From: Clostridiales bacterium
GTDB taxonomy: Bacteria; Bacillota; Clostridia; Oscillospirales; Acutalibacteraceae
Length of the DNA: 64,000 nt
Reading direction: 5' to 3'
Assembly (NCBI GenBank): GCA_024684435.1
Contig: JAIKWV010000020.1
Location: 1-64,000, forward strand
The position numbers and the translations under genes are program-made. The notes under the pieces are model-generated. The model was not told the DNA's origin, searched no databases, and saw only the letters and a list, made by a program, of their open reading frames with translations. Shown here piece by piece: positions 34,268 to 42,433 of the stretch. The first letter of the stretch is position 1. Each line of letters begins with the position of its first letter.

Positions 34268-35497
34268 TTATTTTACAAAAATGTTCTTATACAGCCTGTA
34301 GACAGAGATGACCGGGAAGAGAAGAATGTAGAGAGCTGTGTACTTTGCCTGCTCCGCCTTTGTGTGCTGTTTGTTCTTCTGTGCGTTGTATCTGAGAAGC
34401 TGATCCGGCTGATCGCCGAAATAATCAAGGAAAGTCTCGGTGTGGGTGGAGTAGGTTGAAAGATCGTTTTCGTCCAGCTCTATGACCCTTACGCCTCTGC
34501 TGTCGTCACCGTATGAGGAAAATCCGGCGCCTGCTGTGCAGATAAGGTCGATGCCATGATAGTTTATTGAATAGCTGTTCACGTGGTCATGACCGAAGAT
34601 CATAGCCACAACGTCGCCCTGATTCTTCATAACGTCGAACTGACCGCCGTTTGTGTAGGGAGGACAGGGAGATTCGTGGAGCACGCTGCCGGAAACGGTT
34701 ATCTGGGGGTCAAGTGTATAGTACTTGCCGCCGTTCTCTATTGCGCCATCGGTGCCTTCCGGAACCTCAAGGAGAGCGTCCCAGATCTCGGGAACAACAA
34801 TGTGCTGGAAGACAATTGAGGGCACGGTCTGACCGCCGTTGGCAGCCTTAAGCTCATTGCCGGTCTTGACATACCAGTCAAGCTGATCCTGATGAACGTA
34901 GTCGTAACCGAGTCGGTTGCCGTCCGCATCATATTCATACATATTGGAGTCGATCATCCAGAGGTTGTAAGCTGTTCTTCTGCCGTCTGAGGAAAGGATG
35001 GGCAGATTGTATGTGCCGCAGCCGTACAGAGCATCCCCGTCGTCAACGCCCAGGGAGCAGCTGTACTTGTTGTAGATAGCCATCTGCTCTTCCTTCGTAA
35101 CAAAGCACTCGCCGTCATGGTTGCCGAAGACCATAGCAGTGGGGATGCCCGCTTCTTCAAATATGGACATGAAGTCGTCGATGGCGGATGCTACCAGCAG
35201 CTTTTCAAGGGGTTTCAGACCCCAGTGGCAGGTACCGCCGGAGATGTTGTCGCCGGTGAGTACGATAAGATCTGGCTGAACGCGCTTGATAGCCTCTTTG
35301 ATAAGGTCTCTTGTTATGGGTTTGAGGATGGGGCCGTCCTGAATGTCGGCAAACTGGAGGATGGTGAATTTGCCGTCGCTGCCGAATTTGAGGGTCTTGT
35401 CAACGCCGCTCTTTGCGGATACCGACATGGAGAAGGTCCCCATGAGCAACGCAAAAACAAGCATAACTGATGTGATGAGGGTGAGTTTCTTTTTCAT
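34268..35497 (-). CDS. Secreted metallophosphoesterase, paralogue A
   Basis: This 409-residue exported protein has a signal peptide (residues 1-28) and a calcineurin-like phosphoesterase domain: FADIQDGPIL, LTGDNISGG, VFGNHDGE, VFQHIVVPEIWD and FGHDHVN. The first motif reads D-x-Q where the family normally has D-x-H. Overall layout is that of the Dcr2-like group of phosphohydrolases. The C-terminus ends in a hydrophobic and basic segment (LYILLFPVISVYRLYKNIF), possibly a membrane anchor. It is one of three tandem paralogues. GGAG stands 9 bases before the ATG. The substrate is unknown; scavenging of organic phosphate is likely. Confidence 0.9.
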   Translation of the reverse strand: MKKKLTLITSVMLVFALLMGTFSMSVSAKSGVDKTLKFGSDGKFTILQFADIQDGPILKPITRDLIKEAIKRVQPDLIVLTGDNISGGTCHWGLKPLEKLLVASAIDDFMSIFEEAGIPTAMVFGNHDGECFVTKEEQMAIYNKYSCSLGVDDGDALYGCGTYNLPILSSDGRRTAYNLWMIDSNMYEYDADGNRLGYDYVHQDQLDWYVKTGNELKAANGGQTVPSIVFQHIVVPEIWDALLEVPEGTDGAIENGGKYYTLDPQITVSGSVLHESPCPPYTNGGQFDVMKNQGDVVAMIFGHDHVNSYSINYHGIDLICTAGAGFSSYGDDSRGVRVIELDENDLSTYSTHTETFLDYFGDQPDQLLRYNAQKNKQHTKAEQAKYTALYILLFPVISVYRLYKNIFVK

Positions 35498-35538
35498 TTG
35501 TTTTTTCTCCTTTTTATTTTTATTAAGTACCTGTTAAG

Positions 35539-35568
35539 ATACTATCATTAAACTGCGGTATATGTCAA
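35539..35568 (-). promoter_or_regulatory. Promoter of metallophosphatase paralogue A
   Basis: On the minus strand TTGACA (35568-35563) and TAGTAT (35544-35539) are 18 bases apart. Unlike the promoters of paralogues B and C, this one lacks the GTTAG-N6-CTAAC palindrome. Confidence 0.7.
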
Positions 35569-35582
35569 CCGTCCGGGGAGGC

Positions 35583-36833
35583 TCAGCCGATTTTTGTCAG
35601 ATTTTTAAACAGCCTGTAAACCGACATAACAGGGAACATACAGATATAAAGCAAGGCGTTCTTCACGCTCACTTTTGCCTGTTCGCCCTTCGACAGACCG
35701 GGTTGCTTGTATATATTATACCTGACGACCTGATCGGGCTGATCGCCGAAATAGTCAAGGAAGGTCTCAACATGGGTACTGTAGGTGGAAAGATCCTTTT
35801 CGTCCAGTTCAATGACACGGGCGGCGCGGCAGTCCTCGTAACCTTTGGTGTTGAAGCCCGCACAGGGTGTGCAGACAAGGTCGATGCCCTGATATTTGAT
35901 GGAGAAATTGTTGGTGTGATCGTGACCGAAGAACATGGCGGTCACGTCTCCCTGTGCCTTTATGCAGTCAAATTCACCGCTGTTTTCATCGGGGGGACAG
36001 GGATGCTCGCGCATAACACTGCCGGGAACGGTGATTTCGGGGTCGAGAACGTAATATTTATCGCGGTAATCTACGGCACCTTCAGTACCTTCCGGGACTT
36101 CAAGGATAGCGTCCCAGATCTCGGGAACAATGATGTGCTGGAAGACCATTGAGGGTACTGCCCTGCCGCCGTTGTCAGCCTTAAGCTTATTGCTCGTTTT
36201 AACATACCAATCAAGCTGATCCTGATGAACGTAATCGTATGCCAGCTCTTCGCCGTTATCGTCGTATATATAGGAATTTGAATCGAACATCCAGAGGTTA
36301 TAGGCTGTCCTGCGGCCGTCGGAGGAAAGGATGGGCAGATTATAAGTGCCGCAGCCGTAGAGCGCGTCGCCGTCGTCAACGCCCAGGGAGCAGCTGTACT
36401 TGTTGTAGATAGCCATCTGCTCCTCTTTCGTTACACGGGTACCCTGATCGTCGTGGTTGCCGAAGATCATTGCAGTGGGGATGCCCGCTTCTTCAAATAT
36501 TGACATAAAGCCATCAAACGCCGTTGTAACGGCAAGCTTGTCGCCCGCCTTTGTGCCAAAGTTGCACCATCTGCCGGAGATATTGTCCCCGGTGAGTACC
36601 ACAAGGTCGGGCTGAACACGGTCGATCGCTTCTTTAATGAATTCCCTCATTATTGGGAAAACAAAGAAAGCGTTATGCATATCTGTAAACTGGAGAATGG
36701 TGAATTTGCCGTCGCTGCCGAATTTAAGGGTTTTGTCAACGCTCTTTTTCGCGGACACAGTCGTTGAGAACGAACCCGTGAGCAGTGCGAAAACAAGCAA
36801 AACGGACAGGATAACGGAAAGCTTTTTCTTCAT
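35583..36833 (-). CDS. Secreted metallophosphoesterase, paralogue B
   Basis: This 416-residue protein has a signal peptide and the same domain as its neighbours: FTDMHNAFFV, LTGDNISGR, IFGNHDDQG, VFQHIIVPEIWD and FGHDHTN. It alone of the three keeps the standard D-x-H first motif. Large stretches are identical in all three (for example TLKFGSDGKFTILQ and NLPILSSDGRRTAYN). ATG 36833 is preferred, with AAAGGAG before it; an upstream GTG at 36842 lies inside the ribosome binding site. The C-terminus again ends in a hydrophobic stretch with RLFKNL. Confidence 0.9.
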   Translation of the reverse strand: MKKKLSVILSVLLVFALLTGSFSTTVSAKKSVDKTLKFGSDGKFTILQFTDMHNAFFVFPIMREFIKEAIDRVQPDLVVLTGDNISGRWCNFGTKAGDKLAVTTAFDGFMSIFEEAGIPTAMIFGNHDDQGTRVTKEEQMAIYNKYSCSLGVDDGDALYGCGTYNLPILSSDGRRTAYNLWMFDSNSYIYDDNGEELAYDYVHQDQLDWYVKTSNKLKADNGGRAVPSMVFQHIIVPEIWDAILEVPEGTEGAVDYRDKYYVLDPEITVPGSVMREHPCPPDENSGEFDCIKAQGDVTAMFFGHDHTNNFSIKYQGIDLVCTPCAGFNTKGYEDCRAARVIELDEKDLSTYSTHVETFLDYFGDQPDQVVRYNIYKQPGLSKGEQAKVSVKNALLYICMFPVMSVYRLFKNLTKIG

Positions 36834-36890
36834 TGATATCACTCCTTTTTCTTTTTGTGACCGCCTATCCTAATGGAGGCCACATTTGCG

Positions 36891-36941
36891 GTTAGCATAA
36901 CCTAACGACTTAATTATAATACTGAAAAGCAGCTTTGTCAA
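36891..36941 (-). promoter_or_regulatory. Promoter of paralogue B with DtxR-like operator
   Basis: On the minus strand TTGACA (36941-36936) and TATAAT (36918-36913) are 17 bases apart. Six bases after the -10 box begins the palindrome GTTAGGTTATGCTAAC (36906-36891). The core TTAGGTTATGCTAACC differs at one position from the DtxR/IdeR consensus TTAGGTTAGGCTAACC. A repressor bound here would block transcription start. Confidence 0.75.
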
Positions 36942-36986
36942 TTACTGTAAGAAGGTATTTTTTTACAGCCTGACAGGCATAAAAAT

Positions 36987-37016
36987 CTCCCGGCAGTCTG
37001 AAGAAAACGCCGGGAG
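36987..37016 (-). terminator. Terminator of metallophosphatase paralogue C
   Basis: CTCCCGGC (36987-36994) pairs with GCCGGGAG (37009-37016). Read on the minus strand the stem is followed by ATTTTTAT, 20 bases after the stop codon of the 37037-38266 gene. Confidence 0.8.
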
Positions 37017-37036
37017 AAAATTTTGCGGAAAGAAAA

Positions 37037-38266
37037 TTATTTTATGAAAATATTCCTGAACAGTCTGTATGCCGATATCAACGGGAATAGGCAAATGTAG
37101 AGGATAATACTCTTTGTTCTTTCCTCCTGAGATATCTCAAGATTCCGGTAAGTTTTGTACCTCAGCATCATATCGGGCTGATCCCCGTAATAGCTCAGGA
37201 ATGTCTCTACATGGGTGGAGTAGGTGGAAAGATCCTTTTCGTCCAGCTCTATGACACGGGCGCCTCTGCAGCAGTCGCCGTAGTATTTGAAGCCGATACC
37301 GGGGGTACAGACAAGGTCTATGCCCTGATATCTGACGGAGTAGCTGTTGGCGTGGTCGTGACCGAAGAACATTGCCGCAACGTCGCCCTGCTTTTTTATG
37401 CACTGAAATTCTCCGCTGTTTGAATATGAAGGACCGGGATATTCATGGAGAGCGCTGCCGGGAACGGTGTTCTCCGGATTAAGAACATAGTATTTGCCCA
37501 GGTATTCCACCGCGCCTTCCGTATCCTCCGGCACCTCAAGAAAGGCGTCGTATATTTCCGGAACGACAATGTGCTGGAAGAGAATCGAGGGTACAGCCTC
37601 TCCGCCGTTGGCGGCCTTTAATTCGCTGCTTTTGTTTACATACCAGTCAAGCTGGCTCTGAGTAACGTGACCGTAACCCAGCTTGTTGCCCTCACTGTCA
37701 TACTCGTACATATTCGAGTCGAACATCCATATATTGTAAGCTGTTCTTCTGCCGTCCGAGGACAGTATGGGCAGATTATATGTGCCGCAGCCGTCAATAT
37801 CCTCACCCTCGTCAACACCCAAAGAACAGCTGTAGCTGTTGTATATAGCCATCTGTTCCTCTTTCGTCACTCCGCATTCAGCGTCGTGGTTGCCGAAGAC
37901 CATTGCCGTGGGGATGCCCGCTTTCTCAAATATGGACATAAAATCGTCTATTGCCGACCGTACGTTCATTTTTTCAACAGACTTGATACCTGATTTGCAG
38001 TATTTACCGGCGATGTTGTCTCCAGACAGTACAATGAGATCGGGCTGTACGCGTTTGACAACCTCTTTGAGATACTGCTTTGTTATGGACTTGAGCACGG
38101 GTCCGTCCTGTATGTCGGCGATCTGAAGGATGGTGAATTTGCCGTCGCTGCCGAATTTAAGGGTCTTGTCAATGCTGATTTTTGCAAAGGCGGATAAGGG
38201 AAATGATCCCGTCAACAGCGCGAAAACAAGGACAACGGATAAGATAAATGCGAGCTTCTTTTTCAT
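37037..38266 (-). CDS. Secreted metallophosphoesterase, paralogue C
   Basis: This 409-residue protein repeats the pattern of its neighbours: signal peptide, IADIQDGPVL, LSGDNIAGK, VFGNHDAE, LFQHIVVPEIYD and FGHDHAN, then a hydrophobic C-terminus (YICLFPLISAYRLFRNIF). Like paralogue A it has D-x-Q in the first motif. ATG 38266 has AAAAGGAG before it; starting at 38308 would place the operator inside the coding region. Its promoter and operator resemble those of paralogue B. Confidence 0.9.
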   Translation of the reverse strand: MKKKLAFILSVVLVFALLTGSFPLSAFAKISIDKTLKFGSDGKFTILQIADIQDGPVLKSITKQYLKEVVKRVQPDLIVLSGDNIAGKYCKSGIKSVEKMNVRSAIDDFMSIFEKAGIPTAMVFGNHDAECGVTKEEQMAIYNSYSCSLGVDEGEDIDGCGTYNLPILSSDGRRTAYNIWMFDSNMYEYDSEGNKLGYGHVTQSQLDWYVNKSSELKAANGGEAVPSILFQHIVVPEIYDAFLEVPEDTEGAVEYLGKYYVLNPENTVPGSALHEYPGPSYSNSGEFQCIKKQGDVAAMFFGHDHANSYSVRYQGIDLVCTPGIGFKYYGDCCRGARVIELDEKDLSTYSTHVETFLSYYGDQPDMMLRYKTYRNLEISQEERTKSIILYICLFPLISAYRLFRNIFIK

Positions 38267-38290
38267 CGTTCTGCTCCTTTTCAGTTTTGG

Positions 38291-38342
38291 GTTAGCGTAA
38301 TCTAACAAATTTGATTATAATACCGATATACTGCTTTGTCAA
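38291..38342 (-). promoter_or_regulatory. Promoter of paralogue C with DtxR-like operator
   Basis: On the minus strand TTGACA (38342-38337) and TATAAT (38319-38314) are 17 bases apart. The palindrome GTTAGATTACGCTAAC (38306-38291) begins seven bases after the -10 box. It differs from the operator of paralogue B at only two positions, while the surrounding leader has diverged, so the palindrome itself is under selection. Confidence 0.75.
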
Positions 38343-38421
38343 TTGCCGGAGGAAGGTATTTTTGACAGTTTTCCGGAATGTCTCCGCGATATTATTTACA
38401 TAATGTTAACACTATTAGGTA

Positions 38422-38450
38422 TTGATATATAAACGGGTTTATGGTATCAT
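38422..38450 (+). promoter_or_regulatory. Promoter of the mtaD-ahcY-rpe genes
   Basis: TTGATA (38422-38427) and TATCAT (38445-38450) are 17 bases apart; TGG before the -10 box adds an extended -10 element. The start codon follows about 44 bases later. Confidence 0.7.
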
Positions 38451-38493
38451 ATTAAATTGAAAATGTTTTGTTTAAAGTTGGGAGGTGTTTGCA

Positions 38494-39786
38494 TTGAAAA
38501 TGCTTTTCAGGAACACAAAAATTCTCTGCGAAAATGAAAACGGCTTTGAGATAATTGACGGTTCCATAGGTATAGACGGGGACAGGATCGCCTTTGTAGG
38601 CGAGGCTCCGGAGGATATTTCCGGGTACGAGACCGTTGACGGAAAGGGTCAGCTGGTAATGCCCGGACTTATAAACAGCCATACCCACGCGTACATGACG
38701 GTTTTTCGCAACGTGGCGGATGACCTTATGTTTGACGACTGGCTTTTCGGCAATATCATGCCCAGGGAGGACAAACTCCTTCCCGGCGACTCCTACTGGG
38801 GAACAATGCTCGGCATAGGTGAGATGTTAAAAAGCGGCACAACGGCGTTTCTTGATATGTATATCTTCACGGACGAGAACGTGCAGGCCGTGGAGGACAG
38901 CGGCATCAGAGCCGTTATGTCCAGAGGTCTGTCCGGTATAAGAGCCGGTGACGAGGGCGGAAACAGAAGGCTCAGTGAAGCTGTGGCGGAGATCAAAAAG
39001 TGGAGATCACAGGGAAATGGCAGGATCACCTTCATGCTGGCGCCCCACGCGCCCTATTCCTGCGCTCCCGATTACATCAAAGAGGTGCTGGAGTGTGCCC
39101 GGGAGCTGAATGTGGGGATACACACCCACTTGGCGGAGAGCAGAAACGAGATCAAAAACATAGCCGAAACTTACGGCTGCACCCCGGTTGAATATATGGA
39201 ACGCACAGGTATGTTCGACCTGCCTACCGTGGCGGCGCACTGTGTGTATCTTACGGACAGCGACATGGATATATTTGCCGATAAGGGCGTGAGCATAGCA
39301 ACCAACCCGGTGAGCAACCTTAAGCTTGCAAACGGTATCGCGCCGGTCAAAAAATATCTTGACAGGGGCATAAACGTCTGTTTGGGTACGGACGGAGCGG
39401 CGAGCAACAACTGTCTCAATATGTTCCGCGATCTGTCCTTCCTGACCCTGCTGAATAAGGGCGTGTTCGAGGATCCTCTGGCGGTGAGCGCAGAAGATGG
39501 TCTGAGGATAGCCACAGTAAACGGTGCGAAGGCTTTGGGACTTGAAAATACCGGAAGCATAAAGGCGGGGAACAAGGCGGATCTGATATTTATTGACATA
39601 AACAGACTCAATATGTTTCCACACAACAATATAATATCTTCCCTTGCGTATTCCGCGAACGGCTCGGAGGTTACAAGGGTCATGGTGGACGGCAAAATAC
39701 TTATGGAAAACGGTGAGCTCAAAACCGTTGATGAGGAGCGGGTACGCTTTGAGGTCGCCCGCATAGCGGACAGGATCAATAACTGA
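38494..39786 (+). CDS. mtaD: 5'-methylthioadenosine/S-adenosylhomocysteine deaminase (amidohydrolase)
   Basis: This protein of about 430 residues is a metal-dependent amidohydrolase. Motifs: PGLINSHTHAYM (metal His pair), HTHLAESRNE, AHCVYLTDSD and LGTDGAASNN (metal Asp), with IGEMLKSGTTAFLDMY. This pattern matches MtaD/SsnA-type deaminases acting on 5'-modified adenosines, which turn S-adenosylhomocysteine into S-inosylhomocysteine. TTG 38494 is chosen because GGGAGG (38480-38485) lies 8 bases before it; ATG 38500 is the alternative. The next gene, 13 bases away, is a homocysteinase, so the two form a pathway. Confidence 0.9.
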   Translation: MKMLFRNTKILCENENGFEIIDGSIGIDGDRIAFVGEAPEDISGYETVDGKGQLVMPGLINSHTHAYMTVFRNVADDLMFDDWLFGNIMPREDKLLPGDSYWGTMLGIGEMLKSGTTAFLDMYIFTDENVQAVEDSGIRAVMSRGLSGIRAGDEGGNRRLSEAVAEIKKWRSQGNGRITFMLAPHAPYSCAPDYIKEVLECARELNVGIHTHLAESRNEIKNIAETYGCTPVEYMERTGMFDLPTVAAHCVYLTDSDMDIFADKGVSIATNPVSNLKLANGIAPVKKYLDRGINVCLGTDGAASNNCLNMFRDLSFLTLLNKGVFEDPLAVSAEDGLRIATVNGAKALGLENTGSIKAGNKADLIFIDINRLNMFPHNNIISSLAYSANGSEVTRVMVDGKILMENGELKTVDEERVRFEVARIADRINN

Positions 39787-39799
39787 AGGATTTGATAAA

Positions 39800-41050
39800 A
39801 TGTATGATATCAAAGATATTAGCCTTGCCCCGTCGGGCAGAGACAAGATACAATGGGCAAAGGTGAACGCGCCTCTGCTCAGAGGTCTGGAGGAGGAATT
39901 CTCCCGGGAAAAGCCTCTTGAGGGGATACGCATAGCCCTTTCAATACACCTTGAGGCGAAAACCGCCTATCTCTGCCTTGTATTGGCGGCAGGGGGCGCT
40001 CAGGTGTTTGCCGCGGGCAGTAATCCCCTGACCACTCAGGACGACGTTGCCGCCGCCCTTGCGGAAAATGGAATAAATGTGTTTTCAAAATACGGCTGTT
40101 CCGGGGAGGAATATCAGCAGTATCTTCGTATGGTGCTTGAGAACAAGCCCAATATCATCGTGGACGACGGCGGGGATCTTGTAAATCTTATCCACAACGA
40201 ATACCCGGAGCTTATCGGCAATATAATCGGCGGCTGTGAGGAGACGACTACGGGAATAATCCGTCTTGTTTCAATGGAGCGCGGCGGAAAGCTTAAATTC
40301 CCAATGGTGACAGTGAACAACGCCCGCTGTAAGTATCTCTTTGACAACCGTTACGGTACTGGACAGTCTGTGTTTGACGGCATAAACAGGACAACAAATC
40401 TTATAATCGCAGGCAAAAATGTAGTCGTAGCGGGCTACGGATGGTGCGGAAAGGGCACGGCTATGCGCGCCAAGGGTCTTGGAGGTCATGTGATAGTCAC
40501 CGAGGTGGACCCGGTCAAGGCAATGGAGGCCGTTATGGACGGCTTTGAGGTAATGCCCATGCTTGAGGCGGCGAAGCTCGGGGACCTATTCATCACCGTT
40601 ACCGGCTGTACCGACGTTATAACGAAAGAGGCGTTTGAGGTGATGAAAAACGGCGCCCTGCTCTGCAACGCCGGTCACTTCAATGTTGAAGTGGACGTTG
40701 CGGGGCTTAAAGAGATCGCCGTGGAAAAGAAGCAGCAGCGCAATAAAAATATCATGGGCTACAGGCTTGCTAACGGCAAATGGCTCTATCTCCTTGCGGA
40801 GGGCAGGCTTGTAAACCTTGCCGCCGGGGACGGACATCCTGTGGAGATAATGGACATGAGCTTTGCCATACAGGCGCTGAGCGTAAAATATCTTGTTGAA
40901 AACAGAAATGAGAAGTTTGACAAAAAAGTGATCCCCGTGCCGGATGAGATCGACAACGAGGTCGCCCGGCGCAAGCTGAAATACTGGGGACGCAGTATCG
41001 ACACCCTTACTGAAAAGCAGGAAAAATATCTCAACAGTTATAACCTTTGA
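39800..41050 (+). CDS. ahcY: Adenosylhomocysteinase, possibly acting on S-inosylhomocysteine
   Basis: This 416-residue enzyme hydrolyses S-adenosylhomocysteine, or S-inosylhomocysteine, to homocysteine and a nucleoside, using bound NAD. It has SIHLEAKTAYL, GCEETTTGIIRL, the Rossmann motif VVAGYGWCGKGTA, and LLCNAGHFNVEVD. It is of the short type found in archaea and anaerobes, without the roughly 40-residue insert of E. coli-neighbour and plant enzymes. The coupling to mtaD suggests the inosyl compound is its natural substrate, as shown for the methanogen pair. GAAGG precedes the ATG by 8 bases. Confidence 0.93.
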   Translation: MYDIKDISLAPSGRDKIQWAKVNAPLLRGLEEEFSREKPLEGIRIALSIHLEAKTAYLCLVLAAGGAQVFAAGSNPLTTQDDVAAALAENGINVFSKYGCSGEEYQQYLRMVLENKPNIIVDDGGDLVNLIHNEYPELIGNIIGGCEETTTGIIRLVSMERGGKLKFPMVTVNNARCKYLFDNRYGTGQSVFDGINRTTNLIIAGKNVVVAGYGWCGKGTAMRAKGLGGHVIVTEVDPVKAMEAVMDGFEVMPMLEAAKLGDLFITVTGCTDVITKEAFEVMKNGALLCNAGHFNVEVDVAGLKEIAVEKKQQRNKNIMGYRLANGKWLYLLAEGRLVNLAAGDGHPVEIMDMSFAIQALSVKYLVENRNEKFDKKVIPVPDEIDNEVARRKLKYWGRSIDTLTEKQEKYLNSYNL

Positions 41051-41063
41051 GGAGAGAACAGCT

Positions 41064-41732
41064 ATGATAATAATTTCTCCGTCGTTTCTTTCCGCCGATT
41101 TCGGCAGACTTTATGAAGAGGCAGAGAGCATGGAGCAAAGCGGAGCGGACTGGTTTCATCTGGACGTTATGGACGGAAAATTCGTGCCTAATATAAGCTT
41201 TGGGATTCCGGTCATCAAGGCTCTCCGCAAACATTCAGACAAAAAATTCGACGTACATCTGATGATAGATGAACCCATTCGATATATCGACGAGTTTCGC
41301 GCCGCAGGAGCTGATATAATTACAGTACATACCGAGGCGTGCTCGGATGTGGGGAAAACGATAGATAAGATCAAAGGCTGCGGCTGTATCCCGTCACTGT
41401 CGGTCAAACCCGGGACTCCCGTAGAGGACACCTTCGGGTACCTTGACGATGTGGGCATGGTGCTGATAATGACCGTGGAGCCGGGCTTCGGCGGGCAGTC
41501 CTTCATGCGGGACATGATGCCCAAGGTGAAAAAACTGCGGGAGGAAATAAACCGCAGAGGACTCAGCGTTGACATTCAGGTGGACGGCGGCATATCCGCC
41601 GATACTGTAGCCGAAGCCGCGGAGGCGGGGGCGAACGTCTTTGTTGCCGGCAGCGCCGTATTCGGAGCGGAGGACAGAAAAAAATGCATCCTCGACCTTC
41701 GCAGGAAGGCGGAGAACGCATTTCCCGGATAA
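41064..41732 (+). CDS. rpe: Ribulose-phosphate 3-epimerase
   Basis: This 222-residue TIM barrel interconverts ribulose 5-phosphate and xylulose 5-phosphate. It begins ISPSFLSADFGRL and has WFHLDVMDGKFVPN, DVHLMIDEP, ILIMTVEPGFGGQSF and DIQVDGGIS, the metal and phosphate binding segments. GAGGAGAG precedes the ATG. It is the last gene of the mtaD-ahcY unit, 13 bases behind ahcY, and ends only 5 bases from the convergent gene. Confidence 0.95.
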   Translation: MIIISPSFLSADFGRLYEEAESMEQSGADWFHLDVMDGKFVPNISFGIPVIKALRKHSDKKFDVHLMIDEPIRYIDEFRAAGADIITVHTEACSDVGKTIDKIKGCGCIPSLSVKPGTPVEDTFGYLDDVGMVLIMTVEPGFGGQSFMRDMMPKVKKLREEINRRGLSVDIQVDGGISADTVAEAAEAGANVFVAGSAVFGAEDRKKCILDLRRKAENAFPG

Positions 41733-41737
41733 AATTT

Positions 41738-42346
41738 CTATTTCTTTCCGCCAAGCTCGTTCCAGTATTCGGCGGTCACGGCGGCGTTTATTTTCCCGAT
41801 CCCGCAGAATTTTCCGTACTCCGACATGGCGGTTTTGAGCTTTTCCGTGTTCATGCCGGAACAGACTGTCATACGGTATCTTCCCCGGTGTTCATATGCC
41901 CGGCAGGAGATTATATTATCCCCGTATATGCGGAGTCTTTCCCTGCAGTCAAGGAAGGCGTCGGCGTCATTGAATTCAAAGGTAAGATATTCCGCATTCT
42001 TCCTTATCAGCGTATGCTCCGGTCTTGACACACAGCCCAGGGTGGTAAAAGCCAGAAGACAGCCGCCGCAGCGACCGGGCAGAGCTTCGATGAGAAGTTT
42101 TCCATAGGGGTCGATATTTCTGCCGATCACGGCTCTTACACGTTCAAGGATAGTCCAGATGGCGCGTTTCGTTTCCGCATTTGAATAATCCATTTCTTCA
42201 TATGTAATATCGAGGTCAGCCATATCGGCGGCGGTAAGTTCAACGATTATTTTATTTTCCCACGGCGCTTCGATATGCACGGTGTACACCAGCCTTTCAG
42301 GTGGGTCAAGGGTCGCTTGACCGGGACATAATTCAATATCATACAT
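41738..42346 (-). CDS. MecA-like adaptor protein
   Basis: This 202-residue protein resembles the MecA family of ClpC adaptor proteins. The N-terminal half has VELTAADMADLDITYEEMDYSN, where MecA proteins carry their D-L-E substrate-binding region, then AIWTILERVRAVIG and LLIEALPGRCGGCLLAFT. The C-terminal half has LTFEFNDADAFLDCRERL, the ClpC-binding region in the family. No ribosome binding site precedes ATG 42346, yet the extended reading frame to TTG 42400 has none either. The -10 box ends only four bases before the ATG, so the mRNA may be leaderless. Confidence 0.7.
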   Translation of the reverse strand: MYDIELCPGQATLDPPERLVYTVHIEAPWENKIIVELTAADMADLDITYEEMDYSNAETKRAIWTILERVRAVIGRNIDPYGKLLIEALPGRCGGCLLAFTTLGCVSRPEHTLIRKNAEYLTFEFNDADAFLDCRERLRIYGDNIISCRAYEHRGRYRMTVCSGMNTEKLKTAMSEYGKFCGIGKINAAVTAEYWNELGGKK

Positions 42347-42350
42347 TAGT

Positions 42351-42379
42351 ATAGTATTCTTTACGGCAGATAAGTGCAA
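42351..42379 (-). promoter_or_regulatory. Promoter directly abutting the MecA-like start codon
   Basis: On the minus strand TTGCAC (42379-42374) and TACTAT (42356-42351) are 17 bases apart. The ATG begins at 42346, so transcription would start at or within a base or two of the start codon. Confidence 0.5.
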
Positions 42380-42433
42380 TACAAAATTATTGGAAATCAA
42401 GGTAAAAATTCACATAAAGGAGGGCGCCGGGAT

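Noticed and set aside
39007-39933. A 308-codon open frame opposite mtaD and ahcY
   Set aside because: It overlaps two well-recognised enzymes and has no conserved motif of its own.
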